A stretch of DNA of 64,000 bases, from the NCBI RefSeq assembly GCF_932526225.1, contig NC_064047.1, forward strand, positions 10,956,494-11,020,493, written 5' to 3'. This document shows, in pieces, positions 30,806 through 42,050 of the stretch. The first letter of the stretch is position 1, and each line of letters opens with the position of its first letter. The position numbers and the translations under genes are program-made. This DNA is from Nematostella vectensis. Lineage: Eukaryota > Cnidaria > Anthozoa > Actiniaria > Edwardsiidae. The notes under the pieces were generated by a model that was given only the letters and a program-made list of their open reading frames with translations, was not told the origin of the DNA and made no database searches.

Positions 30806-31564
30806 AGGGGTGGACCATGGATTTTGAAACAAAATATCCTGCAAGCTATATTTCAAAGAAAAAAATTGCATGCAAAGCAAATGAGCAGAAAAAAATTCAT
30901 GCACAAGTTTATGAAGAAAAAAATGTTGCAAAGCCATTGTGTGAAAAGATGAACTCTATATAATAAAATCAAAATTCTGTGATGTTTTTTTACTCTATAA
31001 AACGTTTTCCTCTATATTTTTGATATGTGTATTTTGTATTTCTCCTCACCATATTCTTGAAAGTTTCTATTGGTTGAGACTCGCTCTTTCCATTATCACA
31101 CCCTATGCTGAATCTTATGAGTTGTGTGGTCTCCTCCTATCAGATAAAACTAGTTCCCAATGGTTTTATTTTAGAAATTACATTCTGAAGAAAAAAAAAC
31201 AGTGCTTATGTCTGAAGATTTCAATCATTTTGATAGGGAAGACTTGTTTGGCTATGACACGAAGGTCTTATCATGTATAATCCCTAAACCTAGTGAGTTT
31301 ATTGTATTAAAAAATAAATCTATTCGAAGGTCAAAAAGAATGAAACACAACGTATGGGGTTCTATATTAAACGTAATAGACGAGAAAAGAAAAAAATGCT
31401 GATTGGAAAAAAATGCTGCAAAAAGACGTCGGCTCCGAGAAAAAAATATCTTGCATAGCAGAACATGGGAAACCCTGCCCATCCGATGGGCGAAAAAATT
31501 TTTCTTTGGATACTTAAAATTACCCAAACCCCCCCCCCCCTGAAAAGTCAAATGGTCCGCCCCT
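30806..31564. mobile_element. TIR element with AGGGG.GGACCAT ends
   Basis: AGGGGTGGACCAT (30806) and ATGGTCCGCCCCT (31552) are inverted. The interior has repeated AAAAAAATG.TGCAAA motifs. A 63-codon open frame at 31202-31402 is not recognised. The sequence GACCTCACAAGATACAT around 30677 recurs near 30783 and 31636, outside the element. Confidence 0.6.
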
Positions 31565-32686
31565 AAGTATTGTCATCAATACACCAATAAGAGCTGTAGT
31601 ATTACAATGGGACAAACCCAGAACTGTTGCCAAGAAGACCTCACAAGATACATAAGATGAACATTAAATATCGTAAATAACTCCAATAACATGACCAGAG
31701 AAGGATCACATTGAACTGTCCCTGGCGGTCAAGAGAACATCACAATATAAAGGTGTATAGCCAGGATATTGCTATTTCAAGAGAAATTTTAGGTCACATG
31801 GGGCCAACCCTGATATTCAGGGTAACATACCTTGATTGCCGGTAGCGCTTATTTAAATAATTTTTTTTTGCAAATAAACCATTGGATTATCATAACAATA
31901 ACAAAGAAGTTGTTGATCGACATTCTTCAACATCAACTTCTTCTTCTCTTCTTCTTCAACTCTTCCTTCAAAATACAAGCCTTTTCCCCTCAAATTCGAA
32001 GACAAATGTGCCGCCTTTTGGCCCCCATTCTCATGGCGAAAATGCGATGGTTGCTTATTGACCATTTTCATCAATAAGAAACGCAAACGGTTGCAGGCTT
32101 GCTTCAGCAATAAAGGGGATAAGTAAGGGATAGTCTCAAATGTCAGTGTAAGCTTCAAATAACTAAAAACAAATCATAACTTAAATAAATTAACCTAGGT
32201 ATTTTAGCTTAACGCTAATGTCTAGGTGCGACAGGTGACAAGTCTCAAGACGTCGCAGGTGGCCAGGGATTTGCAAGGGTCTAAGTGCCACTACCTCTGG
32301 GAGTAGCAAGCTCAATAACCTAACAGATCTAGGGGGAAAAGAATAACTATGCGCTAGAATACTGGATTGTATCTGCCTATATTGGTAAGGGTTCCTTCTG
32401 GCAGATCTTGGACATGATACACGGTGAGAATTTAGTATTCACAAAGTCGTTGCGGATTTTATAGAACAAGCACGCCTGCTCTAGCAGCGTACCATCAAAC
32501 AATAAATAACCAGCACTTAGGTCTAGTTTAGACGGCGTTCTTTTTATGTACGGTTCCAAATGTAGATAAAAATGAAACAATCGACTTCTTTCATTTTCGC
32601 CCGCATTTGAAAAGAAAGGCGTATAAATTATACCTTAACCATCCTGACGCCCGTGGTCTGCTAATTTATAGATTTAGGCTCTGCAA

Positions 32687-32735
<49 letters not shown>

Positions 32736-33169
32736 CGGCCAAAGGAATACTTCCGGTTCTCAATCAATAGACGTGCTATTATTTGTAGACAAAACTCACT
32801 CTGGTATGTAGCCAAATCCGACATTAAACCTCCCCTGGAGATACTGCAAAGGTGCGGTCAGAAGTTTATTAGAGAACCCTCCCCCCCCCTCCGGAAATAT
32901 AAGGTCTATTTTTTTTTATTTCTCACCCCCCCCCCCCCCCCCCAAGAAAAATCCTCGGTATGGGTCTGTTGCATCGACCCCCCCAAATGTATCAAGCAAG
33001 CACTCATTTAACAATATTAAATATGCAGTATGAAAGTTAACAAATACTAAACCTTGGTGTGAAAAAGGCTGTCAAAGTTTAGGTGTCTTAGTTGACGAGA
33101 ATGATTTTCAAGAGTCTAATGGTCAATTTTTATTTTCCCTCTTATTTAACTCCACTATCTATATTTTGT
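31565..33169. other. Intergenic, no gene recognised
   Basis: AT-rich with a C15 plus (CA)n tract at 32687-32733 and C runs at 32881-32889 and 32927-32943. Several open frames here are short and lack splice or family support. Confidence 0.6.
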
Positions 33170-34960
33170 TTTTATCAAAATAGCATTCTAACAAGCTTTG
33201 ACCTTGTGAAGAATATATAAAGGATGTAACAGTATTCCAAATAATTAGATGCCGTACTGTAGTTTTCACGTACTGCAACTGATTATTCAGAAGAATGTGT
33301 TGAAATTAAACTCCACAAATATACCTCCTGACATGCATTACATATTGGTGCACCCACCCTTTGGCCTTTTTTAAAAAAAAAAATTGGGATCCACCCATAC
33401 AGGCTACTCAAAAATGAATGCAATGGAGGCAAATCCTAAATTAATGAAAGTTTCTAATTTCAAACCAAACCATGTTCATTGATCTATGTTGGGGGCAGAG
33501 AGGAATAAATATACAAATAAACAAAAAGTAAATGGAGAGCGGAGAAAGGGAGAAATGTGACTCTATTTGAAACATTTTTACTCTATTCTAAAACATTTAT
33601 AACAATAATGCAATAATAACTTGACTGAGTACTTTTCTAGTATTTTTCCCTTTCCCTATTACCTTTAGGATTGATATAAAACTGTTTTCTTTACAAATTT
33701 ATTATTGAAAAAGCACAAGTTTGTTGTTATCTTTATATAATTTAAGTACTTTGATCTAATAAAAACCTCTTCCCTTTATAGAAGTATAGAACTTGTATCA
33801 AAGCTACATTCTGACCAGCTTTGCCCTTGCAACATAACAAATAATTAATGAAACAGCATTCCAAAGATATAATGATATAGTTATACAATTCAGGTGCCAT
33901 ATGGAAGTTTTGTCTATCATATACTGGTAATACTCCATTACCAAGGATATTACAGTCATGTATTACATATTTGTGCACCCACCCTTTAGCATGGTGGCCT
34001 GCTGTTTTATAGAAACCTTGGATCTACACATGCTAATGCTACTCCAAAATTAAATGCAATGGAGAAGAACAAATTTACTTGGGAGGCAAATTCTAAAAAA
34101 AAATCCTTGATATTACTGAAAGAAGTGCTAAATGTAAATGTCTTATTTCAAACCTAACATATTTTAATTTATTTAGGGTGCAGAGGGGAAACAGCAAATA
34201 ATCAGGGCTTCTGGAATTACGCGCTTGTGCGGAATCCACAAATTTCCGCGTAATCCCGCGTAATTTGGCCAAATTTTGACAGACAAACATCAGCACAGCT
34301 GATGTGTTCTTTTAGGGTTCTTACCTCTATTTCTCGTAAAAAAAGACCGATATTCTTCGTAAGAGTGCGATATTTCGAACTGAATTTCGAAAACAAATAA
34401 AATGACTAGGCGTTCTTTGCTAAACCACGACGGCCTAGGACTAATAATAAAATGCCTTTTTTAATAGGCTGGTGGCTAGGAGCCAATGAAAACCCGCCTA
34501 AGATATTTTCGCGCAAGAAATAAACCTTTGCAAGTTATTTCGTGCTTTCCTTCGGTACAAAATGTAGTTTGGGCGTAACAGTTGATATTCCGTGTAATTT
34601 AGCGCGTAATTCAGTAAAGAATCCCGCAAAATTTTTAAACAAAATTTATTGCAAAATCCCGCGTAATTTAGCGCGTAATGATTGATTTTCCGTGTAATTT
34701 AGCAAAGAATCCCGCGTAATTTTGAGTTTTTTCCGCGTAATTCCAGAAGCCCTGAATAATATCAATTGCATACAAAAATAGTCAGTAGAGAAAAAAAGGA
34801 AGAATTGGGAGTATATCTTGGATAAAATAAACAATAATGCAACAACACTCTCCTAACTTTTACCCTTTCCTCATTATCGTTAGGTTGATAGATAAATGTT
34901 TTCTTTACAGATTTATCATTTAGAGCAAGTATCTTGCTCTAAAAAACCTATTACACTTAT
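33170..34960. repeat. Diverged tandem duplication of about 620 bp
   Basis: 33180-33790 and 33800-34960 share order and wording: AGCTTTG.CCTTG, TTACATATT.GTGCACCCACC, TGCAATGGAG, GGGTGCAGAGGGGAA-like, and TGTTTTCTTTACA.ATTTAT. The second copy is longer because it contains the hAT-like element at 34203-34754. Confidence 0.8.
34203..34754. mobile_element. Non-autonomous hAT-like element
   Basis: Perfect terminal repeat CAGGGCTTCTGGAATTACGC with its complement at 34735-34754. CAGGG ends are typical of hAT elements. AATAAT is directly repeated at both flanks (34197-34202, 34755-34760). The interior repeats CCGCGTAATTT many times and holds no transposase. Confidence 0.85.
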
Positions 34961-35016
34961 ACTGTTGTATAAAAGTAAGAAATCCCCTACTATATTATCT
35001 TAATATTTGCCTATTA

Positions 35017-35983
35017 TTATGCCTTCCAGCCTTTATAATCAATCATGGCCCTCAGGTAGTCCTTGGGTGGTTTTACCTAAATAAAAGTGAAAACAATTAA
35101 TTATTTTTTTTCTTTCAAAACAATATTTTCATCATGCCATTTATAACCTTACTACTTTTCCACAACTATTTGAATAGAAATAAATAAACACATTAGAAAG
35201 TATGCAAGATGCAGACAATATAAAAGCAAAAACGATATAGGTAATAAGGGTTGCATTTTTTTTCGAAGAGAAAATTCTTTTGTAATTGTTAAGTTAAAGT
35301 AGTTATGATAATGTTGAAAAAATGTTGCTGTATATTTGAAAAGACTAAATACACAGAATATAAAGACAAGAAAGGTCTTCTTCAGCAATATATGACAGGA
35401 TGCTACTTGTCAGCCTTTATTAAATATCTCAACGCAGTCAATAAAGTATAGAGAGATCGAAGAATATCAAAGGATGTGTTATGCTCAACATGTTTGATTA
35501 GACCACGAATTCTCAAAGCAAACTCTAGAAACAAATGTATAAATCCAACAAGCTAAGTGGCATTGATACAGTAACTAGACTACTACGTATTTCTGTCGTT
35601 AAATTCTTAATTACCGTGAGGAATGTACGCCTGAATTTATAAAGCTTGTAAGTATTTACGTATTTAAATCAAAACAAGGATATATGACTTTGATATGGCA
35701 TCTTGACGTCAAACTAAAGCTGGTACGGTGTTTTAATCTGAGCGATTGGATATGGGGAAAAAAACGAACAAACGAGCATTATAAAAGAACAACAATAAAA
35801 GAATAATAACTTTCATATTCTCAATACAAATCGTCGTCTAAAACTCACCTTGGCAGTTTTTTTTTTCGCTTTCTGTTGTGGTTGTGTTGTTCGCTTTTGT
35901 TGTAAACTGTGAAGTTGTCGAATTTCTGCTAGTAAGGAACTCGTCGACACAAGCGAATGATTTTTATAGCTGAAAACAGACAT
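35017..35983 (-). CDS. Two-exon gene for a 64-aa protein of unknown function
   Basis: Exon 1 is 35849-35983, starting ATG (MSVFSYKNHSLVSTSSLLAE), and ends KKKTAK at donor AAG|GTGAGT. Exon 2 is 35017-35076 after acceptor CACTTTTATTTAG, reads VKPPKDYLRAMIDYKGWKA and stops at TAA followed by two more stops. Both junctions are phase 0. The protein is a leucine/glutamine helix, a lysine-rich stretch and a short aromatic tail; no signal or membrane segment. I do not recognise the family. Confidence 0.55.
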
Positions 35984-36589
35984 CAAGGCCCATTTTTCTC
36001 AGGATCTCCTTACATAAATATAAACGTGAATGAATATACAATGGTAGTGTAGATCCTCCTCTATAGTCCTCTTTTTAGCTGTTGCGACGGGCGGGATTCA
36101 CGAACACTTAAGAGTAGATTTTACTATCGACTCGCACTTCAGACAAAACGGTTCCTAAACGACTTCAGTCCATTTGAATCCGCATATTTTCTCATTAAAT
36201 ACTGCCTTTTTTTCTGTGAACATAACGAACTTTGAACTAAAAACACATAAAAGCGTAAGACCGAGAGAGGCCTGAGAGATGCGCGGCTGAATTACTGGCT
36301 GTCTGATTTGTGACACCACAGGGTAACCGCGCGATGACCACAAAACCAAGTCGCATAGCTTACCATATTTCTATACCTATGGAGCTTCGCGCGCGGCCTG
36401 CGGCAGCGCTGGCTCCGCTATAAAGTTTATTTGAACGAAAAAGTTGTCGCTTTGCGCAGAAGGGTAAACTTGAGCCTGCTGCGATTTAAAAAAAATCACC
36501 TTGGAAAAAGAAATGCAAATACGACATTGCTAATTTTCCCCTTAGTGCATTGTGTCTTTCGTTGATGAAAATATTATTTTAATTACAAT

Positions 36590-37020
36590 CTTTTAAAATG
36601 GAACAGACAATATCCTACATAAAATGGGTAATTGTAGAACACCGTCGTAAGATATGTACGAGATTGCTCATTTTAATGATAAGTGTGTTGTTTTAATTAA
36701 AATAATCTGAAATGGGGCACTGCCATATATAAAAAGTAATTTTTCAAATTGGTAATTGTAGTTCATATGATCTAGTTTTAAGGGCAAGTACATTATGACC
36801 TCTTTAAATAGAAATCATCTGAAATGGGGCATTGCATATAAAAAGTAATTTGTCAAATGGGTAATTGTAGGTCGTATGATCTTGTTTCAACGGCAAGTGC
36901 ATTATAACATTCGTTAATAATAAGGCTCTTTTAATACAAATTGCCTGAAATGGGGCACTGGATATAACAATTATTTGTCAAATTGGCAATTGTAGGTCGT
37001 ATGATCGTCGTATGATTTAG
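36590..37020. repeat. About 120-bp diverged tandem repeat, four copies
   Basis: Each unit has GAAATGGGGCA.TG, then ATATAA.AAGTAATTT, then TTGGTAATTGTAGGTC and GTATGATC. Copies start near 36598, 36710, 36822 and 36948. Confidence 0.85.
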
Positions 37021-38333
37021 TTTTTAATTAATTTTTTCTAGTGCTTAATTAATTTTTGTTTGGGGGACGCGACGAGTCCCTTGAAGCTATAGTTTAGTAT
37101 CCCAATAAACAAATTTATCATTTTCCATTAAAGCCATTAGTATTAATGGCAAGAATTATGAAATGTTGCGCGTTTGAATTCTCATCTCACTGAGGTTTGT
37201 TTGCGCAACACCCACGCGACCAATTATATTATTTTCTTTTTGTTGTTTGAAGCATTATTTCAATATTGACACACCAAGTGTCTCTAGATGTCTGCCACAG
37301 AGAAATCTCGTATCTTAAATACATATAAATGTTAATTCTCACTAGCAGACTCGTCCATACGCTTGCATTTAAAGTCCGTAGTTCCGATTTGCGTGACAAT
37401 GTTGTTTTGTTTTGAATATTCGAAACTCGTCATTTTTCTTAATACAACTTTCTTTGTATTTTTTGCTACTGAGCTGTTTTAGTTGTAGGGTTGATTGAGA
37501 GTCGCCGTTATTCAAGCGGATTTAATTCACTACAATCCAAGAGAGTACAACATGTACTCTCGTTTACATCTCATTTACACATGGTTCTTAACCTACGAAA
37601 CCACGCGTAACGCAAGTCGGATGGACTGGCTTTGTTTAGGATAGGGGGCATAGTTTGCGTTGTTGTATAGAACCCCCAAAACACCATTTTTCAATGTATA
37701 ATTTTGCTCTTTCGCATTGCAATTTTGTATTTCCCAATTATTAAGACTAAAACAAAACTACACATATATTTTTTTATAATTTGTCAAAAGTCAAAGCGTT
37801 CGGTATAGTCTTATTTTCTTTTATTCATGTGATGAATAGATTAATAGATGGACGCTTGGAGATTTCAAATTTATATATTTTCGTGTTCACATATGGTATC
37901 GATCCAGAGGCGTGTTGGGGTGCAGTGTAGTTATTCCCTGACCACGTGTCAGTCAAGTCAAAGTTCAAATCGCCATCCTTGCCTCTGGTAATAAAGCACT
38001 AGATCCATCAAGAAACTTTTTTTATAAAAAAAACACACAAAAATGTAAATGTGGGTGGGTGGGTGGGTGGGTGGGTGGGTGGGTGGGTGGGGGAGAGTCG
38101 TGCCCTTATTGCCGCACCCCGTTCTACGACTAAGTCACCCTCGGATCTATAGTCCTTGTGACCATTAGGGACACCCGCTCAACGCTCGTCAAAAATTTTA
38201 TATGTTTTTTTTTTTAATTTAGGGATAACAGACAAGGGACAGCATGATCTACATCCTCTCGTTAGAACTCTCCTTTACTCTGAACCTGAAGAGACTATAC
38301 CTTGGAGCAAGACCTAGAGGCCTTGTTTGTACT
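37021..38333. other. Intergenic, no gene recognised
   Basis: AT-rich. Contains (GGGT)n at 38052-38092, which could form a G-quadruplex on the plus strand. No exon-like segment with family support. Confidence 0.6.
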
Positions 38334-38410
38334 TAGTCTCCTGCGCAGCCGTCCTAAGTGTCAGTCTGGGATTCGAGACTGAAACTAAGGACGGCTGCGC
38401 AGGAAACTAG
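38334..38410. mobile_element. 77-bp palindromic MITE with 8-bp target duplication
   Basis: Arms TCCTGCGCAGCCGTCCT and complement AGGACGGCTGCGCAGGA surround a short loop. TTTGTACT flanks both sides (38326-38333 and 38411-38418), as expected for an 8-bp target duplication. Confidence 0.75.
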
Positions 38411-38435
38411 TTTGTACTTGGCGCAGCGATTATTA

Positions 38436-38542
38436 CCCTGGTTCCAGAGCTTCGAACGTCTCTCTATGTAGTGGCCAGCGAGGCCTCGTCTCAACCTCGC
38501 CGGCCACTAAATAGAGAGACGTTCGAGGCTCTGGGACCAGGG
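38436..38542. mobile_element. 107-bp palindromic MITE
   Basis: CCCTGGTTCCAGAGCTTCGA at 38436 pairs with TCGAGGCTCTGGGACCAGGG at the right end; arms of about 43 bp meet at a short centre. GATTAT occurs on both flanks. Lies 25 bp from the previous palindrome. Confidence 0.75.
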
Positions 38543-39423
38543 TGAGTGATTATCAGCGAGAAATGATGACAACCATACTAGGAAAAGTATGATTTTACGT
38601 GAATAGATATTAGCAAGTTTCGCAACTGGAGAGCCATTCAATAGGAATTGACAGGATGTCTCACAGCTCGCCTTTTTTATCCCCATGGGATAAAATAAAA
38701 TTATTTCCACTTTGTTGGATAATTACTCCTATCATTTTGTGTTTTGTTGATTTGATGGAATATCCCCATCTAATAAAGGTTTAGAGACTAGAAGACGATT
38801 TTCGATTCTAGATTAAAATTCTTAATCAATGATCATGCCCCAGCTGTCGTTACTTTTTGTTCAGTGGTATGTTAGTGGAACTGTTTAGTGATCGTTGGAT
38901 TCGGCCATATAATCATATTGTTTCCTGGTGAAAGTGATTAGTTCAAGTTTGTCACGGGCAGGTGGTGGTATTAAAGGTGCATGTTATTAAAAGGGTTTTT
39001 TTGGCCAAAAACAAATTTTATAACGCTACGATGGACAAACAAAATATTTCTTTTCTCTTAAGCAAATAACACCAAATGCATCGAGACCTGCGCACAGAGC
39101 ACCCAACCAAAAGAAACGAGCGACAGAACTGCAGGGATGGGACTATTATAGTGGCAAAATTCCCGATATGTGTCAGTAGTAATTTCCCAGATTTTACTCG
39201 CGACGTTTTCACGTGAAAATGACATTTTGTTCGCAGTTTTGAATAATTCATTTTAATTCTTACTGCATTTTGAACTAGAGGCCAATTTTCTGTTATTGAC
39301 GTAGCGTTGTGATCCTAATTGACTTTGTACTTCTATTGTTTACTTGGCAAACCCTGGCAGTTCCTCTAGCGACAAGTCCGTCGATCCTCGCGTTTTAAGG
39401 GCTCTCCAAAATACTGACTGAAA
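38543..39423. other. Upstream region of the GPCR gene
   Basis: AT-rich, no gene recognised; likely includes the promoter of the GPCR at 39424. Confidence 0.5.
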
Positions 39424-40437
39424 ATGACTCTCACCATTGTTAATTTTTCTAATCAATCTTATCCGAGCTCTCTTCCAAAGTCTTCATTGTTCGGTTGGCT
39501 GAGCGCATTTCTGCTACTATCCCTCGCCATTCTGTTATCCAACTTGGCAACCATCGTTACCTTTCTCATCAACAACCATCTTCGTCGCCTAAGTATGTAC
39601 TGTTTGATTAATCTCGCCTTTGCTGATGCCACCCATGGTCTCATCTCTATTTTTTGGTATTTGGTCTACATGGATCATATGGGGGACTTTTTGTTCGGGT
39701 TTAAGCTGACTGGTAACGGTTTAAACCTTGTGGCAGGGATGATAAATACAAGCACACTCGTCCTTTCTCTCATATCTCTGTTGCTCGTGTCTTTGGACAG
39801 GGTCTCAGCCACTGTTACTCCGTTTTTCCATCGTTCCGTTACAAGCTCGATGTACTACCGCGTGTTTGCCTTCACATGGTTCGCGTCTATAATACTTGCG
39901 TCTCTACCAAGCGTATTCACAACGTGGGAAATCTACGGGCATGATATCTGGTTTGAGAGCATTGGAAAATACGTATGCGTGACCGCACAAGTCACAATCA
40001 TCTTCTCCTACAGCGCAATCTTTGTAAAAATCCGTCTGCAAAACAAACAGCATAAGAACGAAAGAATCCCCGAGGCCACCTTAAGGGCTCAACGGAAGGA
40101 GCGCCACCTTGCGATGACTCTGTTCATAGTGACGATTCTCTCCCTGATGACTTGGCTCCCTTTTATTATTCATCACGAAGTGGATGAAAATGGAGACACT
40201 TCACAGTTCTACGGGCCTTCGGAGCACAACCTAGAGCTTTGTACCGAGCTCATACAGCTTTCAAACTCCTTCATCAATCCCATAGTTTATCTTTTTAGGA
40301 TGAAGGAGTTTCGAAGAGCATTGTTTTCTTTGGTCAGGTGCTCACGAGCGAATCGAGTTGACGCGTCTACAGGACAGCCGGAACCAAAGAATCGGACTGG
40401 AATTCAAACTAGACAAAGTGGACAAACCGGGACATAG
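39424..40437 (+). CDS. Intronless rhodopsin-class (class A) GPCR, 337 aa
   Basis: Seven hydrophobic segments are visible. TM1 has LLSNLATIVTFLI, TM2 LINLAFADATHGLI, TM3 ends LLLVSLDRVSATV (the DRY position reads LDR-V), TM6 LMTWLPFIIHH (CWxP position TWLP), TM7 SFINPIVYLFRMKEFRRAL (NPxxY and helix 8). The short N-terminus has N-glycosylation sites (NFS, NQS). The extracellular end of TM3 lacks the usual cysteine although one is present in loop 2 (KYVCV). The ligand cannot be told from sequence; the layout is of the adenosine/amine/peptide-type orphan receptors that are numerous and intronless in anemones. The C-tail ends 38 bp before a palindromic MITE. Confidence 0.9.
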   Translation: MTLTIVNFSNQSYPSSLPKSSLFGWLSAFLLLSLAILLSNLATIVTFLINNHLRRLSMYCLINLAFADATHGLISIFWYLVYMDHMGDFLFGFKLTGNGLNLVAGMINTSTLVLSLISLLLVSLDRVSATVTPFFHRSVTSSMYYRVFAFTWFASIILASLPSVFTTWEIYGHDIWFESIGKYVCVTAQVTIIFSYSAIFVKIRLQNKQHKNERIPEATLRAQRKERHLAMTLFIVTILSLMTWLPFIIHHEVDENGDTSQFYGPSEHNLELCTELIQLSNSFINPIVYLFRMKEFRRALFSLVRCSRANRVDASTGQPEPKNRTGIQTRQSGQTGT

Positions 40438-40475
40438 TATAGGCATTTCGAACAAAACGGGATTGCGCTTCGAAT

Positions 40476-40600
40476 TGCCACCATTTTGAATTACGACCGC
40501 GCGCGAGTTGGATATGAGTACAAAAAAGAAAAACTTCCTCCACCGCTTTTGCCTTTTGTACTCATACCCTGTCCACGCGCGGTACACCAAAATTGTGGCA
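40476..40600. mobile_element. 125-bp palindromic MITE after the GPCR
   Basis: TGCCACCATTTTGAATTACG ... GGATATGAGTACAAAA pairs with TTTTGTACTCATACCC ... CACCAAAATTGTGGCA. Likely in the 3' untranslated region of the GPCR. Confidence 0.75.
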
Positions 40601-41122
40601 TTTTGAACGGGGGGAGGGGGGGTCTCCAGAAAAGTAGGCGGGGGATGATCTTCACATCTTAGGGGGTGATTTTGTTATCTCTTAGGGTATAAAATTGTAC
40701 CAATGGCTGTTCCTAAGGGGGAGTTTAACATTTGTTTTTTTCCGATTCTGCCATCTCTAAGGATTTCTAAGGATTAATTTGCCATCTCTAAGACCCAATT
40801 GGCTATCTCTAAGGGGTAAGAATTCCTGCTGACCAAGCCCAAAGTGCCCCCCTAAGGGTTAAAATCGATTTTGCCGACGATCACAACCCCCCGGTCTGTT
40901 TTTATTGGAGCCGATAAGAAAACGTCACCATCTTCGGAAACCCTGGGGTATTTCCCTCTAAACGTTAGCGAATTTGGCACCCAGGGTAATACTTACCCGA
41001 AATTCCACAAAATTCCCAGCACTAGACACCCTCATCTTCAGCACTGCTTTATTATTTAGTAAAATGTTTAAAGGAAAACAAGTTTTTTCGACGCAAAGGA
41101 TTCACGATCATTATACTAATCT

Positions 41123-41392
41123 GATACCCTGCGCGCCTTGTCACGTGACACCGATACCCTGCGCGCCTTGTCACGTGACACCGATACCCTGCGCGCCTTG
41201 TCACGTGACACCGATACCCTGCGCCCCTTGTCACGTGACACCGATACCCTGCGCGCCTTGTCACGCGACACCGATACCCTGCGCGCCTTGTCACGTGACA
41301 CCGATACCCTGCGCCCCTTGTCACGTGACACCGATACCCTGCGCGCCTTGTCACGTGACACCGATACCCTGCGCCCCTTGTCACGTAACAAC
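41123..41392. repeat. 30-bp tandem array with GTCACGTGAC palindromes, nine copies
   Basis: Unit GATACCCTGCG(C/G)..CTTGTCACGTGACACC with an exact 30-bp period. Seven of nine copies keep the full palindrome GTCACGTGAC, an E-box identical to the CLEAR/TFEB consensus; copy 5 has CACGCG and copy 9 CACGTAAC. The 30-bp period makes all six frames long, so peptide repeats here are artefacts. Confidence 0.95.
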
Positions 41393-41859
41393 TTGTCGCG
41401 TTACCCGATGAAAGTTACCTTTTTGCTAAAGGAATTAAGATTAATTGCTTCACCTTTCTGATGATTATGACATGAAGTACCAATTTAAGCGTCGTTTTGG
41501 TAGAGTTTAAAAATGAAGGAAAAAACCCTCGATGTTTTTTTTCGATATCTGCTATATAGAAGTTCACGACATTTGCGAAACCCAGTTTGAATATCTACTC
41601 ATAAAATTCGCTTATGCTTTATAGTTTTGTCTACAAATAGCACGTCTATAAGGAACCGAAAGTGGACCTTTGGCCTTTGTGTATGGGGGGGGGGGGTGCG
41701 TTTGCAACCCCCTGCACCCCCTCCCCTCCCCCTGGGTACGGGCCTGTTAACTACGATTCCTCATATCAAACATATTCCCCACGGATAGTGTCCTTCGTAT
41801 GCATTGCCTTATATGGGCATTGATGCCCATATTTAGAAGAGCTAAAGTTTTCCCGCTCC

Positions 41860-42050
41860 CTGATCTCCAGAAAACATGGTGAAAAATGCTGATTCCTGTC
41901 AATTTGAGACTCGAGGCAAAAATGTGTCAAAAAAAACTTTATCGCTTGGTCAAATCTTTATCACACAAGCCTTGAAAAGCCCTTAGACCCAGGCCTCCAA
42001 GAGATTGGCCGAGCGAGTTTTAAGGTCACCCAAATATTGATATGTGACTC
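41860..42050. repeat. Dispersed repeat copy, inverted relative to 54490-54680
   Basis: AAAAATGCTGATT.CTGTCAA and TTGAGACT.GAGGCAAAAAT, TTGGTCAAATCTTTATC and CACCCAAATATTGATATG occur here and, inverted, at 54490-54680. Unknown family; no coding potential. Confidence 0.75.

Noticed and set aside
31202..31402. Small protein inside the TIR element at 30.8-31.6 kb
   Set aside because: No resemblance to a transposase that I can see, and the frame is short enough to be chance.
41123..41392. CRISPR-like regular repeat
   Set aside because: Units are directly adjacent with no spacers, and the genome is animal; this is a minisatellite.
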